This document shows positions 36,709-47,095 of a stretch of DNA of 64,000 nt, in pieces; position 1 is the stretch's first letter, and each line of letters starts with the position of its first letter. The notes beneath the pieces are model-generated. The model was not told the origin of the DNA. It made no database searches and was given only the letters and a program-made list of their open reading frames with translations. The translations under genes and the position numbers were made by a program. Source of the DNA: Mesaphorura yosii (lineage: Eukaryota; Arthropoda; Collembola; Poduromorpha; Tullbergiidae); contig WIXG01000349.1 in NCBI GenBank assembly GCA_009869945.1, forward strand, positions 1 to 64,000, given 5' to 3'.

Positions 36709-37299
36709 ATGCTGAGTTTCGTGTTCCTTCCAATTCTCGTAACGATCTCAGTCACTACCATCGCTGTGTCATGTCAAACGCCATCAGCGTTACAAATCCT
36801 CGCGCATCCAAGACCGGATTTAGCTGCAGAAGAAGATGTGAGTCGAATACCTAGCAAACTCCTTAAGGTTTCAAGATTAATCTTATCTGTCCATGCCTTT
36901 TACTCCTGTCGCAGTATATAGACGAGATTAGGCATGGCCACCGTATTCGCGATACGGACAAATTCGTAAGACAAAAGGACTGCATGTGTTTGAAGCACTT
37001 GAAGGATCCGCACTGTGGGTCAGATGGCAAAGAATACGACAACGGATGCTTCTTTCTCTGCGCACAGCAACGGGAAAAGGGTACCACGCCAATATTGTGG
37101 TTTAATTCATTGCAATGTTGAGTCATTAGTCAGGATTGTTAAGTACGACTTCAATGTGCTTACAGGGCTCAGATTAAAAAGATGGGGAAATTGTGAGGAC
37201 GCAGACTTTGATGATTATGATATGGATGACAACTTCATCGATGCAGATTTTGATGTCGAAGACGAGAACGTCATTCCAGCTGGCTTCGTAGAGTTTTAA
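36709..37299 (+). CDS. Secreted Kazal-type inhibitor with acidic tail
   Basis: Exons 36709-36837, 36915-37080 and 37166-37299 (429 nt, 142 residues). A hydrophobic signal peptide is followed by a dibasic-rich spacer and a Kazal domain. The Kazal core is CMCLKH, then CGSDGKEYDNGCFFLC and the last Cys in RWGNC. Kazal domains block serine proteases by inserting the residue two after the second Cys, which here is Lys, suggesting trypsin-like targets. The protein ends in an unusual, very acidic tail (repeated Asp with DFDDYDMDD) that is not part of the inhibitor fold. The function of the tail is unknown; it could bind cations or basic surfaces. Confidence 0.82.
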
Positions 37300-37848
37300 G
37301 TGGAAAAACCGGAGGAGACAAGGGGACTACTGACTCAAATGCCGCCAGTGATAATACAGACCTAAACTTGTCGCAATTAATTAGCTGAGAAATAAAGACA
37401 TCGTTCTGTCTTCTGATTCAACTGTGAGCTTCCATTTCATCCAGAACTTTTAATTCACATATTCTGCATACGGTGTTCTCCAACTTTTATCAGTTTGGTG
37501 ATCCATGTAAAAGAAAGCTAAGTTAAGTACGCCCAAGTACGTTGTGTTAAAAATCTCTACAGATGGTGCCTTCATCATTGACCGATGATTTGACCAATCG
37601 TGATTTCATACAGGTGAGAAATTCGAAATACTTCAGGAGATTTTCTGTCATGATCATGCGCGAAGAGACTCTTAAATGTGAGATTACGCGGCTGTTTCAG
37701 AAGTTCGAATGAAAAGGAAGTAAACGAATACGCTTTCAGTTTACGGTGTGTCAGTTCAGGTGTTCGTGGGTTCACAGCTATCAACATTGGCTTCAGATTC
37801 AATTATCACTTAAGTCTTCGTACTGTGAACCCGTCACTGTTGATTGAA
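37300..37848. other. Kazal gene 3' UTR and NXT promoter region
   Basis: About 0.55 kb spacer. Short open frames on both strands look like chance frames. Confidence 0.4.
37391..37396 (+). terminator. Poly(A) signal of the Kazal gene
   Basis: AATAAA about 92 bp after the stop of the Kazal protein gene. Confidence 0.55.
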
Positions 37849-38593
37849 ATGACGACGCTAACGGTGAGTAGTTTATGCCGTATTTAAACTTTGGAAGGAG
37901 TGCAACCCCGTAATTGCACCCGGCAAAAGTGTACTGCATTGATACATTAAAGCAAAGCGGTGCGCGTTAACAAAAATGACATCTGAATTGCTGTGATAAA
38001 ATGCTTAACTGTTAAACCCTTTCTGCAGGAGGCAGAGCGGAAGAAGGCTTTAGAGGACTCCACTACGACGGCGGAGCAGTTTTACAAACTTTATTATGAG
38101 GCAATGGACAAAAGAAGACACGTATGGCAATCCTAAGCAGTTTAGACATAACATTATGAATCTGTCAGCTAAAAGAGTTCTTGTAACACAGCTCGTTTGG
38201 AAAATGTACTTGGACACTGGAATTTTGACGTGGAATGGGAATATAGTCAATACAAATGAAGAAATCAGAAAATTCTTTGAATCTCTACCAGAAACGACAT
38301 ACCAAATCAATTCCTTGGACGCCCAACCAATTACAGGTAATTGAATTTCCTAAGAACCTTCACGCATAAGGCGTGCTAATTCCTACTCTCAACTAATTTG
38401 CTCTATCTCCTGACTGACAGGTGTTGCACTTGCAGCCCGTAAAACAATCATGGTACAAGTTAGCGGAGTCGTCACATTCCGAGAATCCTCTGGGAAATCG
38501 TTCCATTCATTTAATCAGACGTTCATGATTACGGCAGTAGAAGATAAATGGAAGATTGTGTCGGATATCTTTAGATCTGCTAAAAACACATGA
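37849..38593 (+). CDS. NXT1: NTF2-related mRNA export factor (NXT1/p15)
   Basis: Four exons (37849-37863, 38029-38121, 38192-38336, 38421-38593) sum to 426 nt, 141 residues, against 140 in human NXT1. NXT forms a heterodimer with NXF1/TAP and carries mRNA through nuclear pores. Conserved segments are AEQFYKLYYEAMDKRRH, the LTWNGN motif, FFESLPET, and a C-terminal strand run ending FNQTFMITAVEDKWKIVSD. The third exon start was chosen at 38192 because it restores the family sequence and phase; an earlier AG at 38166-38167 does not. The first exon contributes only five codons. Confidence 0.9.
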
Positions 38594-38632
38594 CGTGGCT
38601 GCATGACGCCTAAACTGCTGACACGCTATTCT

Positions 38633-38642
38633 AATAAATAAA
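38633..38642 (+). terminator. Poly(A) signal of NXT1
   Basis: Overlapping AATAAATAAA about 40 bp after the stop. Confidence 0.6.
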
Positions 38643-38757
38643 ATGTATTGCTTCAAAATAACGCTATCAGACCAATTATTCAGGCGTCGCATATTCAAAA
38701 TCATCATCTGCGTCTTCGCCAAGTTCCATTTCAGCTTCTCGCAACTGTTCTATGAGA

Positions 38758-40164
38758 TTATCGGTCGACTTTTGCGAAAAGCCAATGTGGTAAATCAGTT
38801 GATTCCTGAGGATCCTTCTGCGAAGTCGAAACCTGCGGTGGCGCTCGATCGCCGACGTCGGGGCAGGGCCCTGAAACCCAGCAATGTACTTCAGTGGTTT
38901 GACTCTGACTCACACAAATTTAATTATGGAACGTACGTTTTTTGGAACGGGAATCCTTTGACTTCTCGTGAATCAGTTCCAAGTCGTCCGGGCTTAGCCT
39001 CTTCGTCAGGTCAAAGCATTCTTCCCCAGGAAGAGTAGCAAGTTTTAGCAATTCCTCTGCAAATTTATAATGGGTAAATATCAGCACCATCACCATTAAT
39101 TTTGACGGCTTAAGCAGGAAGTACCTTTGGTCGGATTGGTCAACAGCCTGCAGTCATCATCATCTTCATCAGGATTCAGTGCTGACGTCTTTTTTCTGCG
39201 AGCCTTCCGTTTCAGTTTGGGTTCTCGTGCCTTCTTTGAGGTCTTTAGCACCGATGCGGATTTTGTTGGACGTACGCGTGGAGCAGTATCGCCATAATCC
39301 GGAAGATAGAAGTAATTCTTGATTTCTTCGCCAGTTGCGACATCCATTATGCTAACCTGTGTGCCTTGATTTGGAAGCTCTTGTTCCAGCATACTGACAT
39401 TTGGAGCACCATATGAAGTAGAGTGCAATGATAGAAATGCCTCCGTTCCATCCCCAATATTGTTACTGTTATTCACTATTCCATGTCTAAGTAGAGGCAT
39501 CATTTCGTCTCCTCCATTCTGACTGCTTCTGCCATATACGCCTATGCCAACGGCCTCAGCTGTGGTGTTTAATTGATTTAAATCTGCTGGTACTTCATTT
39601 AAATCGTGGAGTAATTGAAATTCGTTCGGATCCCAGCTAAACAATTCAAGCCCACCAGGAATTTCCCCTATATGGTTGAATAAAGTGAAGTTAACTCTTT
39701 CTCCAATTCAGTTTCTAGTCATTACTTACCGTTCAGGCCAATCTGTCCCAAAATTGCAAAGAGAGTTTGTGAATTCGCAGGTAGATAAACAGGTTCCACG
39801 AGCTCCATCGGCGTTTGAGCAGGGTTTGTGAGCTCCGCACGTTTGTCAGAGTAGGCACACTCGGCGAAATCCACCGGTATGAACGCAGGCTCCATGAGTT
39901 TCTCTAAATTGTCTTCGAAATTCATGCCCATGTTATCAAATCTCTGGGGAGGTGATCTAATGAAATCTAGATGGAGGAAGTCGTCTCCATCCTCCATAAG
40001 AGATTTATAAAGGTCACCTACAAAACAACCACCATGATCCAGGTCGAACCAATTTTACTAATTATGACTTATATCCAACTTACAGCCACGTTAATTAAAT
40101 GTTCATTTCACTTACAAAACCCCTTGTCGTCATCTCCGCCAAAGTTTCCAAGAAAAGGGTCCAT
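38758..40164 (-). CDS. Unrecognised acidic protein, probably nuclear
   Basis: Exons 40164-40116, 40017-39730, 39667-39125, 39056-38937 and from 38870 keep phase and reach a stop at 38758-38760, giving 1,113 nt, 370 residues. The N-terminal half is acidic with aromatic residues. The middle carries a strongly basic cluster (KLKRKARRKK) resembling a nuclear localisation signal, then an acidic DEDDDD run and a helical LSPDDLELIHEK segment. I do not recognise the family. The last exon is ambiguous: another frame through the same DNA stays open to a stop at 38676-38678 and ends in an acidic, very protein-like tail (ELGEDADDD). It would need a different exon 4 donor that I cannot find. Its 5' end diverges from DNAAF3 and its 3' end converges with NXT1. 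Confidence 0.6.
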
Positions 40165-40968
40165 TGTGCTGTTGAATGTTGATTCGAATCGATGGAAATC
40201 TTATCAGTGTTAAATGGATCACTTGACTGAAAGAGCACCAAAAGAGTAATGACACTAGTTTCACATCCGAATATGTAGTGCTATGCTGCTCAATGATTTC
40301 AGCCGTACTTGTTTTCATCAATCGGCTGATGGCTGGTCCATTTCGTAATTCATCAAACTAAAACTAAAATGACGAATCTCGGCGCCTTATCTATCGCTTG
40401 TAAAAGAAAGAAGTAAGAACCAATAAGAACGGACATTTATATACCCACTATTAAATGTTTGAAGTGACGCATTCCATTAAATTTAAATTAGTCAGGTCAT
40501 CTTCATAAATGCATGAAGTGCAGCTAATGAGATCAGAAACAGACGAGTCGAAGTATTCGGACATCGGGTTGCTGAAAATGAGGCCATCTCCGACAAATTA
40601 TGTCCGCCAGCAAATCATCTTACACTTGACCGAGTATATTTTGTCGTTGGTCGTCGGCGGAGAGTGCGCAAGCAGCGATCTAAAATCGCCTTGCACTTGG
40701 GCTTTGAAATGTCGTATGCGCGTGCATGTTACGGGGGGGGGGGTGTATCATTAAAAGTAACTATGGGGAAACCCGGGTAGTTGCGGTCCATCTTTAACAC
40801 CCGCCGCACCTGGAATACATTCTGAGGATCCGAGATTCCGAACAGTGAAAATGCAAGTGGAGCTTTAGATGCGTATCGATCAAACAGCGCAACGAGAATT
40901 GAGTGAATTCGAACAGTAACTCCGAGACTACAGTTTGAAAAGACTCAATTTCAATCAAATTGTCTGTT
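40165..40968. other. Bidirectional promoter region with a poly-G run
   Basis: About 0.8 kb between the divergent unknown gene and DNAAF3. It contains an 11-base G run at 40733-40743 and no supported exon. Confidence 0.45.
40733..40743 (+). repeat. G11 homopolymer
   Basis: Uninterrupted run of 11 G in an otherwise AT-rich spacer. Length may be an assembly estimate. Confidence 0.7.
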
Positions 40969-42735
40969 ATGGCCCAACCTAACGCGTCACAACTCCCAAT
41001 ACTACCACTACCATCACGATCAAGTGCTGGAGACACCCAGATGTGGGGCTCGAGCCCAGCGAAGAATCTGGTCCGGTTCATGCCAGGTACTGTCACAGCT
41101 TCTATAAATGTAAATTCAGTCACTTGTATTCTTGCATGACTGTTTCAGACACTGGCGATGCAGAAAAGTGGAAAACTGATCAGTTCAACGTGCTGCTAGT
41201 TGGCGAGGCGGATTTGCGACATTCACTGAAAACATTGGCAAGCAATTGGGCGGATTGTCAAGAAAATAAGATTCATTTCCACGTAAGAACACAATGCTGA
41301 CTTTCTTGTGCTTGCTTTCTCTAAGATAATTGTAGCCGTCTGGCTCAGTTTTATGTGGCCGATAAATATTTGGATCATTGCGCGCGACAAATGGTTCTGT
41401 GGATCCTGGCGCTTGAAGCATTGGAAGACAAAGGCCTTTGCGAGAAAACGACCCAGTTCATGGACATATTCGGCAACCTGCTAATTCGACCCCAAACTAA
41501 GAAATATTTGCTATCGTCTGTGAAGAAGCTGATCAAGTAGGAAAAGAAAATTCACCGAGACGAGCGACGTGCGTTTATCAGATGTGCGAAATTATGACGA
41601 ATTGATCTATTTAGGTTCGTAACTGGAGATCCAGATATGAAAGTAGAGTTTCCAATGTTTGACCTGTCATTTCTGAAGAACCGGGAGAAGGATCAAATTG
41701 CTGACATCCTGAAGTTCTGGTTGAAAAATTCGGACCCAATAGAATTCGACGTGGCCAACTGCTGGTGGGCTATACAACTATGACTTCAAAACCTTTGGTT
41801 TCACACAATTGTATGTAAGGCTCTTTCTCTTAAATTTAGGGACGTTCGACTTCGTCAGAACCTGGGGGAACGATACGACTCAAGATTTGGTGTTTTTGAC
41901 TGGGACTACAACATGTATTTGCTGGAGAGAGGAACGAAGGCAGGAATCATTTCATTAGAAGAGTACAAAACATGGCGCAACACTGGCGTCGCGTTCACCG
42001 AGTTTCAGGGTGACTACTCTCAGCCCAATTTAACTCTCACCGTCAGTGCTAGGAGGCCATGCCACCAGTACTGGGGCGACATCCAGACTGGACCGTTCAT
42101 TTCACATGGAATCGAATGCGATGATGACGAGTTCTTTGTCAAGTCGAATGACAAGTATAAGAAGAAGTCGTTTGATGTCACACAGCATAATTTGGAGAGT
42201 ATCTTCGCGACAATATCCTCGAGGACAAAACAAGAACGACTCGAATCAATGATGAACGCCAGTGCCAAGCCCAAGTTCACAGTCCATTTTGTGAAAATGG
42301 ATCTGTGTTCTCTGTCAAAAATCACCGAAAATCCAAGATTCAAGAATCATTTCCAGCTGATGTATTTTGGTATTTTCGCGTGGCCCTGCATACAGACTTG
42401 TGACGTGACTCAAGCTATGAGTCCAGATTGTGTCCTTATAGTGGAGGACGGCAGGTAAATGGAGTTGCATTTCTATTGTGGAAGCAGCATGACTAATAAA
42501 GATGTTTGGACATTTCAGTTTCTTACTGGAGCTCCAGGGACAAAAGCAAAAGATCTTCAATGAAAAAATTGTCCAAATCGCTCAGCATTCAGGGCTGAAA
42601 CTCGTCTCAGGAGAAGAAGCCACCAATGATGCCAGTGACACGGGGCATTGTCTTAAGACAATCAAGTATTTCAAAATATTCAAGAAGCAGCTGGTTGACG
42701 GTGACAATGTTAGTTCGGTTCCATCACCACCATAA
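40969..42735 (+). CDS. DNAAF3: DNAAF3, axonemal dynein preassembly factor
   Basis: Six exons: 40969-41086, 41149-41282, 41349-41536, 41615-41764, 41840-42454 and 42519-42735. Total 1,422 nt, 473 residues. DNAAF3 acts in the cytoplasm to assemble dynein arms before transport into motile cilia or sperm flagella. Conserved blocks: MWGSSPAKNL near the N-terminus, FNVLLVGEADLRHSLKTL, ALEALEDKGL, LRQNLGERYDSRFGVFDWDYNM, WRNTGVAFTEF, YWGDIQTGPF with GIECDD, and DVTQHNLESI. The exon 3 start at 41349 was chosen because it gives the family sequence KIHFHFYVAD; an AG 24 bases upstream introduces a stop. The protein is shorter than human DNAAF3 (541) mainly at the variable C-terminus. Confidence 0.92.
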
Positions 42736-43376
42736 TCTGCATCAGTAACGTAACTGAAACAACCAATTCAGAATTTGAACCCAGAACCTGAAAATTAAGT
42801 ATACATCCAAAAAAATCAGTGAGTTGTAATTTAATCGCGTAAATGACTATGAGTGTACATTGTTCGTCCGGCTGTGCCTAATAATGTGAGTTTCAACACG
42901 GCGAGCTAATTAAAGACAGAAAGTTAAGGCAAAAAACTCGTATCATCACAACATCAAGGACAGAGGGTAAGGAAATGTCTAGCCTAAGAATAAGCTGAAG
43001 TTGTGAAATCGTGAACACGAATGGTTTCGATGCAATTTATAATCCATCTGGTGATTGGCGACGAGTTACATGTCTAACAGAGAGGTTCAAAGTGCAAGCT
43101 TTAATCAGTTCAGCCAACAATTCAGGACAAACTATAAAAAGATATTGAAGAAGGAAGCCATTCCGTACCCTTGGCTGTATTTACTAAAAATAACATGAAA
43201 AGGATAAACAGCTTTGTTTCATTCCAACCATATTTGTGTTGTGCCTAGGACGAAGACTCACGCGCAAGTCGAAGGAATCTCAGTAGACAAACTTTTCAGG
43301 CATTGATCGATTGGAATTCGGAGCGGGTAGTGAGAACAATTAGCATACAATTACAAATTCAGCACCATCTTGAATA
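42736..43376. other. Spacer between DNAAF3 and the aerolysin-like gene
   Basis: AT-rich with no supported exon. Presumed 3' UTR followed by the promoter of the next gene. Confidence 0.4.
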
Positions 43377-44683
43377 ATGCGCTCCAGAAGCGGTCTGCGC
43401 TTGTGCCTCCTGCCGGTTTTATTCGCTTCATTTCAGATCACATCACAATTGAAGTTTGAATATGAGAACGGGAGCGTTTGGAAATCTTCGGTCAGTACAC
43501 AGAAAGGAAAGAAATTCATTGCAAAACTTCAAGACGAATTCCCTGACGTAAGTCCTTGCTCAATCAATGGGCTCGTCGTTCCAGTCGTTTGAAATAATGT
43601 ATTTGTCTTACGCAGGTTCTCTTCTGGTCCGGAGATCATGCGCCATTTGAAACCGACTCGTTCATCTTTACGATTCCTCCGGACAAGGAAGCCAGTCTTC
43701 TGATGGAAATTGAATCACATGGAATACGTGTCGAGGAGCACATCGACCCAGTTAAATACTTGATGAATGGGACGAAGGTGCTTCGTGGTTTGCCATTGGT
43801 GAGAATTCCAGAAAAAATGGACGGAGCTCCTCCAAGCGTTCAGTCACCACAACTCCAACCGTTTGAAACAAGAACCTATGTGACGCATATCGGCGTGTTA
43901 GAATTGTGGGCGGACCTCACGGATTTCAAATTTGAAACGCCTGCAGAAGACGACCTGGCTGAATTCGTTGACCCCATTGACATTATACAAAAGGTAACAG
44001 TGCCAAATCATAGCTCCGCAACTGTGTCAATTAACCTGGCCGAAGTCAAGACGTTATCGAAGACTATCACCATCTCTTTCACCGAGAGCATCAGTTTAAA
44101 AGTGAATCTTGGTCTCAACTTCAACATTGCGGATATGGGAATTGGAGGGTCAGGAAGCGTCACGGTGAAAGTTGATTTGTCGTCCACACAAACCATTTCC
44201 TACTCCGACATCGACACGTACTCGATTTCTAAAACCGTTACGATCCCGCCTTTCACAACCATTTCGACTCATGGATACGTCAACTACTTGCGGGAGGCTC
44301 CGATTCCGTTTGAAGCTGTGGCCACGATCACGGCGTCGTTACCACCGTTCAATGGTACGGGGCAGCCACCGCCAGCACCTGAACTGTATTACTGTCCGGA
44401 CAATGACCCGTGGGCAACGTGCTATTACACCTGCGGCCCAAATCCTTGCGCTCGCTCATGTGTTGACGTGAACGGATGTTCCTGCTGTTCCTACACTCTC
44501 GACGCTCAAGCGCTGAAGAATCCGTTTGTGATTCGCGACTACCTGATTGCAAATGGTGAAACTGATTTTGTAATTCTGGGTACGTCAAATGGAAAATTGC
44601 AATTGCGGTTCAGGGGAGTTATGACTGGATCATTTGTATTGGATTCAGTGCTCGTGGTGGAACAAGTTTCGGACGATTCATAG
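43377..44683 (+). CDS. Secreted aerolysin/ETX-MTX2-like beta-pore-forming family protein
   Basis: Two exons (43377-43547, 43616-44683) give 1,239 nt, 412 residues. A basic and hydrophobic N-terminus (first 22-24 residues) is a signal peptide. The central half has long amphipathic beta-strands with alternating Ser/Thr and aliphatic residues around a Gly-rich turn, followed by a VTIPP-type strand and an IPFEA segment. This is the pattern of the transmembrane-hairpin domain of aerolysin-fold proteins. A compact Cys-rich insert (8 Cys in about 35 residues, coded around 44393-44491) follows, then a C-terminal beta-rich tail. Such proteins oligomerise on membranes or are used in defence, digestion or vesicle traffic; animals have acquired them repeatedly. 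The assignment rests on fold-level pattern, not close identity, so the target membrane and activity are unknown. Confidence 0.6.
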
Positions 44684-44713
44684 AACCAGTTTCATTTAAA
44701 GAAGTTGCACATT

Positions 44714-44719
44714 TTTATT
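44714..44719 (-). terminator. Poly(A) signal of the RlpA-like gene
   Basis: AATAAA on the minus strand, about 60 bp after the RlpA-like stop, inside the 3' UTR of the convergent gene. Confidence 0.5.
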
Positions 44720-44728
44720 TAGACGCGA

Positions 44729-44734
44729 AATAAA
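44729..44734 (+). terminator. Poly(A) signal of the aerolysin-like gene
   Basis: AATAAA 46 bp after the stop. The two convergent transcripts would overlap by a few tens of bases. Confidence 0.6.
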
Positions 44735-44778
44735 ATGTTTTGTCAACTACTATTTCAAGCCTCGATTTCGTATTTGAT

Positions 44779-45449
44779 TCATTTGACGCTCACATAGCAT
44801 GGAACTGTGCGCTCGTCTAAATCTGCGATTTGATGGAAGGCTGCTTGGGACAGTGTCATGACTCTGCCCACCACATTTGGACCCCGATTGTCTACAATTC
44901 GTACAACGACGGAACGGTCGTTGTTTTCATTGATGACAGTCACGTAGCTCCCGATCGGTAGTGTTCGGTGTGCAGCGGTGAGGTCGTTTGCATCGTAGGG
45001 TTCGCCGGGTACGGAGGACATGAAGCCGAAGGAGGACGCGGATGCCTGGACACTGGGGAAGGAATTCTGGTCCGCGTATGGAAAGTTGGGTTGACCTCTG
45101 TGACCGCCTCGCAGCCCAAACTGTGGTGCACCCGCGCCGGAATCGTAATCGTAGCCCAAACTACCCATTGAAGGAATGGAAGTTGTAGCAGACATGGGCT
45201 GAGGGTTGAAAGACATCGTCGTGTCATACCAATCGCACTCGCCATAATCTGTTTACAGAAAGAAACTCTATCATAGCTTTGAGTAAGTGAGTTGAGACTT
45301 ATTCGCTACATTTCCTTCTTACCAACTGGCGGCGAGCTGTAAGGCGACGAAACATCGCGGTAGTCTGAAGAACCGAACCATAAACTGAAGGCATGAGTCG
45401 AGTAAATTCCAAAAATAGTTATGAAGAGCTTTAAAATAGACGAATACAT
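44779..45449 (-). CDS. Secreted RlpA-like double-psi beta-barrel protein
   Basis: Exons 45449-45323 and 45248-44779 give 597 nt, 198 residues. A signal peptide (MYSSILKLFITIFGIYSTHA) leads to a Ser/Pro/Gly-rich spacer. The C-terminal half is an RlpA-like domain. YGECDWYDT is the usual first strand. GEPYDANDLTAAHRTLPIG and VVRIVDNRGP follow, then GRVMTLSQAAF. In bacteria RlpA cleaves peptidoglycan strands lacking stem peptides. The Glu of GEPYD, the His of TAAH (11 residues on) and the Asp of VDNRGP (26 residues further) sit at the spacing of the catalytic Glu/His/Asp of bacterial RlpA as I recall it. Two Cys (CDWY, VPCYV) could form a disulfide. The intron and eukaryotic secretion signal show it is a resident gene. 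Fungal and plant barwin/expansin relatives are the alternative affinity. Confidence 0.8.
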
Positions 45450-45541
45450 TATCACTTGGCAAGTTTTCAAGTTAATGAACAAACCCTTTGAATGTCTAAA
45501 AATTACTGAACTGAGACCGCACAAAGACACGCACTAATCCA

Positions 45542-45550
45542 CCCTTTATA
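45542..45550 (-). promoter_or_regulatory. TATA box of the RlpA-like gene
   Basis: TATAAAGGG on the minus strand, about 95 bp upstream of the chosen ATG (45449), which fits a short 5' UTR. Confidence 0.5.
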
Positions 45551-45843
45551 TGCTTCTTAAGGGCTGACGTAAAAAGGGTCAACTACAGCGTTCAAGTCCC
45601 AAGTCCACATCAATTTGGGTCAAGTAAACAAGAAACTGGGACAGGGATTACCTCGGCAGGCGACATTGACCTTCTGGTCAGGTGGTTTATACGATGTGAG
45701 TTTCCGGGTTTGATTTTTTCTCCGAAAAGGTCTTTAGAGAGTTTGGCATCCATTTTCAGTGTCGTAAACTTGTGGGTAAATGAAAAGGGACAAAAACAAG
45801 CAGAAAACAACAGTCTGGAATTTATTTACTGGTCGACAATAAT

Positions 45844-47095
45844 TTACTTGATCAACACAAAGCTAACTGCAAACGAAATGCACGTACTCACAACCCAAGT
45901 ATACATTTTCTTATCAAAACGGCCAAACGACCCGAATCCGACTCCAAGCGGTGGAAAGGAGCTCATGTAGCGCCTACTTAACAGATTATTATTGACCCTG
46001 CTGAAAAACAGCCCTGTGAGCTGGGGAAGGAGCGACGCTTCTTTAAACCCGGTCAGCATGTGGAGGACGTAGCCGGATATGATCGTGAGCAAGAATGCAA
46101 ACTGACCGAAGGCCATCGACACTCGGATTAGGGCGTTGAGGCTGATGATGCAGGCGGTGGTGAAAATGACGAGATGCAGCGGGAGCGCGTAATGGAAACA
46201 GGAACAAGTTAGTAGAAGCTGAAAACTGCGATAGTTGTGGACAAAGGACGGAAGGAGAAGTGGCACGTCTTCAGACCTGCTTTGGAAAGAGTGTATCGTA
46301 TCATAAACTGAAGCTAAATTGTAACATGATTCATCAGTATCATCAGTCACGTACAGCAGCTGCCGAAAATGCTCCGACCCGAAGTACAGGAACGGATACG
46401 TCAGAACCAAGTACACCAGGCCGACTGCGCATGTGACGGTTATGAAGTACCACTGCAATGTCAGTTGAATCATGTTTGAGGTTATTCTCAAGGCTATGGC
46501 GCGAGCGATTGATTCGGAGTCGGTCAGCCAGAGGTAGAAGTCCGCACTCGTCCAGTACATGCTCAGGCTCAGGAGTGGAGTACAGACGGAGAGCAGAAGG
46601 ACGGTCGAGAGGATGAGTACGAGCTCCGCATTGCTTGGGTCGGGTCGCCTTTCTGTGCGGCAAAATGGAATAAATTGGAATGCAGAAACTCAAGAACGAA
46701 AACTCGGGATGAAACCTTCACTTTGCTCATTTACCTTGGAGCCTATGCATGAGTCCCAGGCACTGGTTCATTGTTACTGCAATTTCCTTCCGCTTAACGA
46801 TCAAATTGAGATGCAGCAGCGTGCTGGAGAGCGAGCCGATGATCGCGAGCGAGTGCATGAGGTTCTCGACGTCTTTTGGCACGCCGTGTGGTCTCACACT
46901 CATAATCTCCATGAGCGTCGTGGACAGAATGAGGAACGTGAAACAGAACGAAATGAGAAGCGAGAGGACCCAGCGAACCCAGTCATTGTGCACCAGCTCG
47001 ACTTGACCGCGTCTCCAGTAGAACGGCGTTCCTCCGACGTAGTAGCCGTACTTGATGGTGAACTCGAGAAGTTTCAATGCCGCCCTGTTTCTCAT
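45844..47095 (-). CDS. Gustatory-type chemoreceptor (seven-membrane)
   Basis: Exons 47095-46735 and 46652-45844 sum to 1,170 nt, 389 residues, typical for insect-type gustatory receptors. I can place seven hydrophobic segments (for example WVLSLLISFCFTFLIL, HSLAIIGSLSSTLLH, LVLILSTVLLLSVC, FITVTCAVGLVYLVL, LPLHLVIFTTACII, FAFLLTIISGYVL and VVSTCISFAVSFVLI). The conserved C-terminal zone is present as a PPLGVGFGSFG motif just before the last membrane helix. These receptors are ligand-gated cation channels with the N-terminus inside the cell. No ligand can be predicted. The canonical TYxxxxxQF ending of many insect receptors is not present; the ending differs, as expected of a divergent arthropod lineage. 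Confidence 0.8.

Noticed and set aside
38643-39038. Plus-strand open frame of about 130 codons downstream of NXT1
   Set aside because: It lies antisense to two minus-strand exons with good splice sites and has no motif of its own.
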